From assembly GCA_965221405.1 (NCBI GenBank), contig CBDCSE010000003.1, positions 310,001 through 374,000 on the forward strand: a stretch of DNA of 64,000 nucleotides. The letters are read 5' to 3'. The first letter of the stretch is position 1. Each line of letters begins with the position of its first letter. The notes below the pieces were generated by a model. That model was not told where the DNA came from. It did not search any database and saw nothing but the letters and a program-made list of their open reading frames with translations. This DNA comes from JAPOUP01 sp965221405 (GTDB lineage: Bacteria; Pseudomonadota; Alphaproteobacteria; Rhodobacterales; Rhodobacteraceae). This document shows, piece after piece, positions 62,443-64,000 of the stretch. The translations under genes were made by a program, and so were the position numbers.

Positions 62443-64000
62443 ATGGTGCGTGAGTTGGAAGCCGATTTCGTCATTGTCGGAGCGGGTTCCGCCGGTTGTG
62501 CCATGGCTTTCCGCCTTTCCGAGGCGGGAGCGTCGGTGCTGGTTGTCGAATACGGTGGTTCGGACTCCGGGCCGCTCATACAGATGCCGGCCGCCTTGAG
62601 CTATCCGATGAACATGAAGCGCTATGACTGGGGATTTCAGTCCGAGCCTGAACCGAATCTGGGAGGGCGGAGGCTGGCCTGTCCACGCGGTAAGGTCCTC
62701 GGGGGGTCGTCAAGCATAAATGGTATGGTGTATGTGCGCGGACATGCCAGAGACTACGACACGTGGGCCGAGATGGGTGCGTATGGTTGGAGCTTTGCCG
62801 ACGTGCTTCCCTATTTTCGGAGAATGGAGAACTGGCACGGGCGGGACGGCGATTCCGAATGGCGCGGAACGGACGGCCCGCTCCATGTCTCCCGCGGCCC
62901 CCGGGAAAACCCCTTGGTTCAGGCATTCGTTAAGGCGGGCCAGCAGGCGGGCTATCCCGTTACCCGCGACTATAACGGATGCCAGCAGGAAGGTTTCGGT
63001 GCCATGGAGGCGACGATCTGGAACGGTCGGCGCTGGTCGGCGGCGAACGCCTATCTGAGACCCGCCCTTAAACGGGACGGTTGCAGGCTGGTAAAGGGGC
63101 TGGCCGAGAGAATTGTCATTCAGGACGGCCGCGCCATCGGCGTGCGGATAAGTCAGGGTGCGCGGTCGATGACCGTGAACGCGCACCGTGAGGTCATAAT
63201 CGCCGCGTCGGCGATCAATTCGCCAAAGCTGCTTATGCTGTCGGGAATCGGGCCATCCGCTGATCTGGTGGCACACGGGATCCATGTAGTTGCCGACCGA
63301 CCGGGTGTGGGCCGTAACCTTCAGGATCATTTGGAGGTTCTGATCCAGATGCGGGCGACACAGCCGGTAAGTCTATATAATCACTGGAGTTTGCTGGGTA
63401 AGGGCGCGATAGGTGCCCGTTGGCTGCTTACGGGGAGAGGCATCGGCGCGTCCAATCATTTCGAGAACTGCGGTTTCATTCGCTCCCGTGCCGGAATCGA
63501 GTATCCCGACATTGAATTCCACTTCCTGCCGATAGCGATACGTTATGATGGGAAGACCAGTGTAGGCGGTCATGGATTTCAGGCTCACGTTGGCCCGACC
63601 CGGTCAAAGTCCCGTGGGTCAGTGACACTTCGGTCGGCCGATCCACAGGATGCGCCTGCCATTCGGTTCAGTTACATGAGCCATCCCGATGACTGGAAAG
63701 AGTTCCGTGCATGCATTCGATTGACAAGGGAGCTATTCGCGCAGGAGGCATTCAGTCACTTTGCCGGTGAGGAGATTCTTCCCGGATCCGGCGTTCAGGG
63801 CGATGACGAAATCGACGCGATGGTTCGGGACAATGCGGAGAGTTCCTATCACCCGTGTGGTACCGCCCGTATGGGTGGACGGGACGATCCGATGGCTGTG
63901 GTCGATCCCGAATGCCGGGTTATCGGCGTTGACCGGTTGCGCCTCGCCGATAGCTCGGTCTTTCCCCAAATCCCCAATGGAAACCTCAACGGGCCGACGA
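62443..64000 (+). CDS. GMC oxidoreductase, choline-dehydrogenase-like (cut by window end)
   Basis: 519 codons from ATG 62443 to the right edge. The FAD-binding start is VRELEADFVIVGAGSAGCAM, followed by GMC signature 1 in CPRGKVLGGSSSINGMVYVR and signature 2 around ASAINSPKLLMLSGIGPS. The catalytic His is in SSYHPCGTARMGG at about residue 470, and the final readable part is DSSVFPQIPNGNLN. This matches BetA and related alcohol dehydrogenases (choline to betaine aldehyde), and the betaine transporter 22 kb away makes that role plausible, but GMC substrate calls from sequence are weak. Probably only 15-30 residues are missing. Confidence 0.85.
   Translation, partial: MVRELEADFVIVGAGSAGCAMAFRLSEAGASVLVVEYGGSDSGPLIQMPAALSYPMNMKRYDWGFQSEPEPNLGGRRLACPRGKVLGGSSSINGMVYVRGHARDYDTWAEMGAYGWSFADVLPYFRRMENWHGRDGDSEWRGTDGPLHVSRGPRENPLVQAFVKAGQQAGYPVTRDYNGCQQEGFGAMEATIWNGRRWSAANAYLRPALKRDGCRLVKGLAERIVIQDGRAIGVRISQGARSMTVNAHREVIIAASAINSPKLLMLSGIGPSADLVAHGIHVVADRPGVGRNLQDHLEVLIQMRATQPVSLYNHWSLLGKGAIGARWLLTGRGIGASNHFENCGFIRSRAGIEYPDIEFHFLPIAIRYDGKTSVGGHGFQAHVGPTRSKSRGSVTLRSADPQDAPAIRFSYMSHPDDWKEFRACIRLTRELFAQEAFSHFAGEEILPGSGVQGDDEIDAMVRDNAESSYHPCGTARMGGRDDPMAVVDPECRVIGVDRLRLADSSVFPQIPNGNLNGPT

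Noticed and set aside
1..64000. Search by eye for tRNA genes, rRNA, CRISPR arrays, retron msr/msd and diversity-generating repeats.
   Set aside because: No cloverleaf with a GTTCRA arm, no regularly spaced repeats, and no reverse transcriptase frame was found.

Overview
The window looks like a chromosomal piece of an alphaproteobacterium, most likely a Rhodobacteraceae/Roseobacter-type organism. The pointers are the C-terminus of an ATP12 chaperone, an aapJQMP (bztABCD-type) amino-acid ABC operon, the run small membrane protein - DUF1523 - glyS - ppdK, and many solute-binding-protein ABC systems for osmolytes, iron and nitrogen compounds. The chromosome is heavily scarred by mobile elements: at least eight transposase families are represented (IS5, ISKra4, IS630, IS4, IS110, IS30, an ISNCY-like family, plus integrase and serine-recombinase fragments). 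Almost all are broken. I saw no rRNA, convincing tRNA or CRISPR array.

Layout. 1-4.0 kb: ATP12 C-terminus, then a scar with IS5, HicB and HigA remnants, an intact Fic gene, an integrase fragment and a deleted ISKra4 copy. 4.2-8.7 kb: aapJQMP. 8.9-19.9 kb: a long minus-strand catabolic operon (ureohydrolase, APH-type kinase, class III PLP enzyme, TauABC-like ABC importer, two SDRs, NodB/PuuE-type deacetylase) with a divergent LysR gene; an IS630 element sits between the last two genes. 19.9-26 kb: scar with DUF6788, HigA-like and MazF remnants, a TIR-bounded ISKra4 element, a broken HNH gene, an intact HNH gene, a truncated integrative-element protein and IS5/IS4 fragments. 26.2-31.1 kb: nadD, an AAA-ankyrin ATPase, ettA. 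31.6-35.7 kb: iron-type binding protein and permease, SDR. 36.2-42.3 kb: proX-proV-proW betaine transporter, EamA exporter, SDR. 42.3-45.2 kb: GC-rich transposase debris. 45.2-53.4 kb: SLC13 permease, small proteins, DUF1523, a glyS fused to a transposase remnant, ppdK. 53.6-58.6 kb: autotransporter and TbpB-like lipoprotein. 58.9-60.9 kb: IS630 and recombinase remnants and a second AAA ATPase, paralogous to the first. 61-64 kb: EamA transporter and a choline-dehydrogenase-like GMC oxidoreductase cut by the window edge.

How it fits together. Intact genes are mainly about uptake and use of small nitrogenous solutes: general amino acids, betaine/choline, and an unidentified compound handled by the 9-18.9 kb operon, whose enzymes suggest urea release, phosphorylation of a hydroxyl, and PLP-dependent removal of phosphate or amine. 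The points most worth following are that operon, the paired AAA ATPases, the chimeric glyS, and a Fic protein lacking the catalytic histidine.
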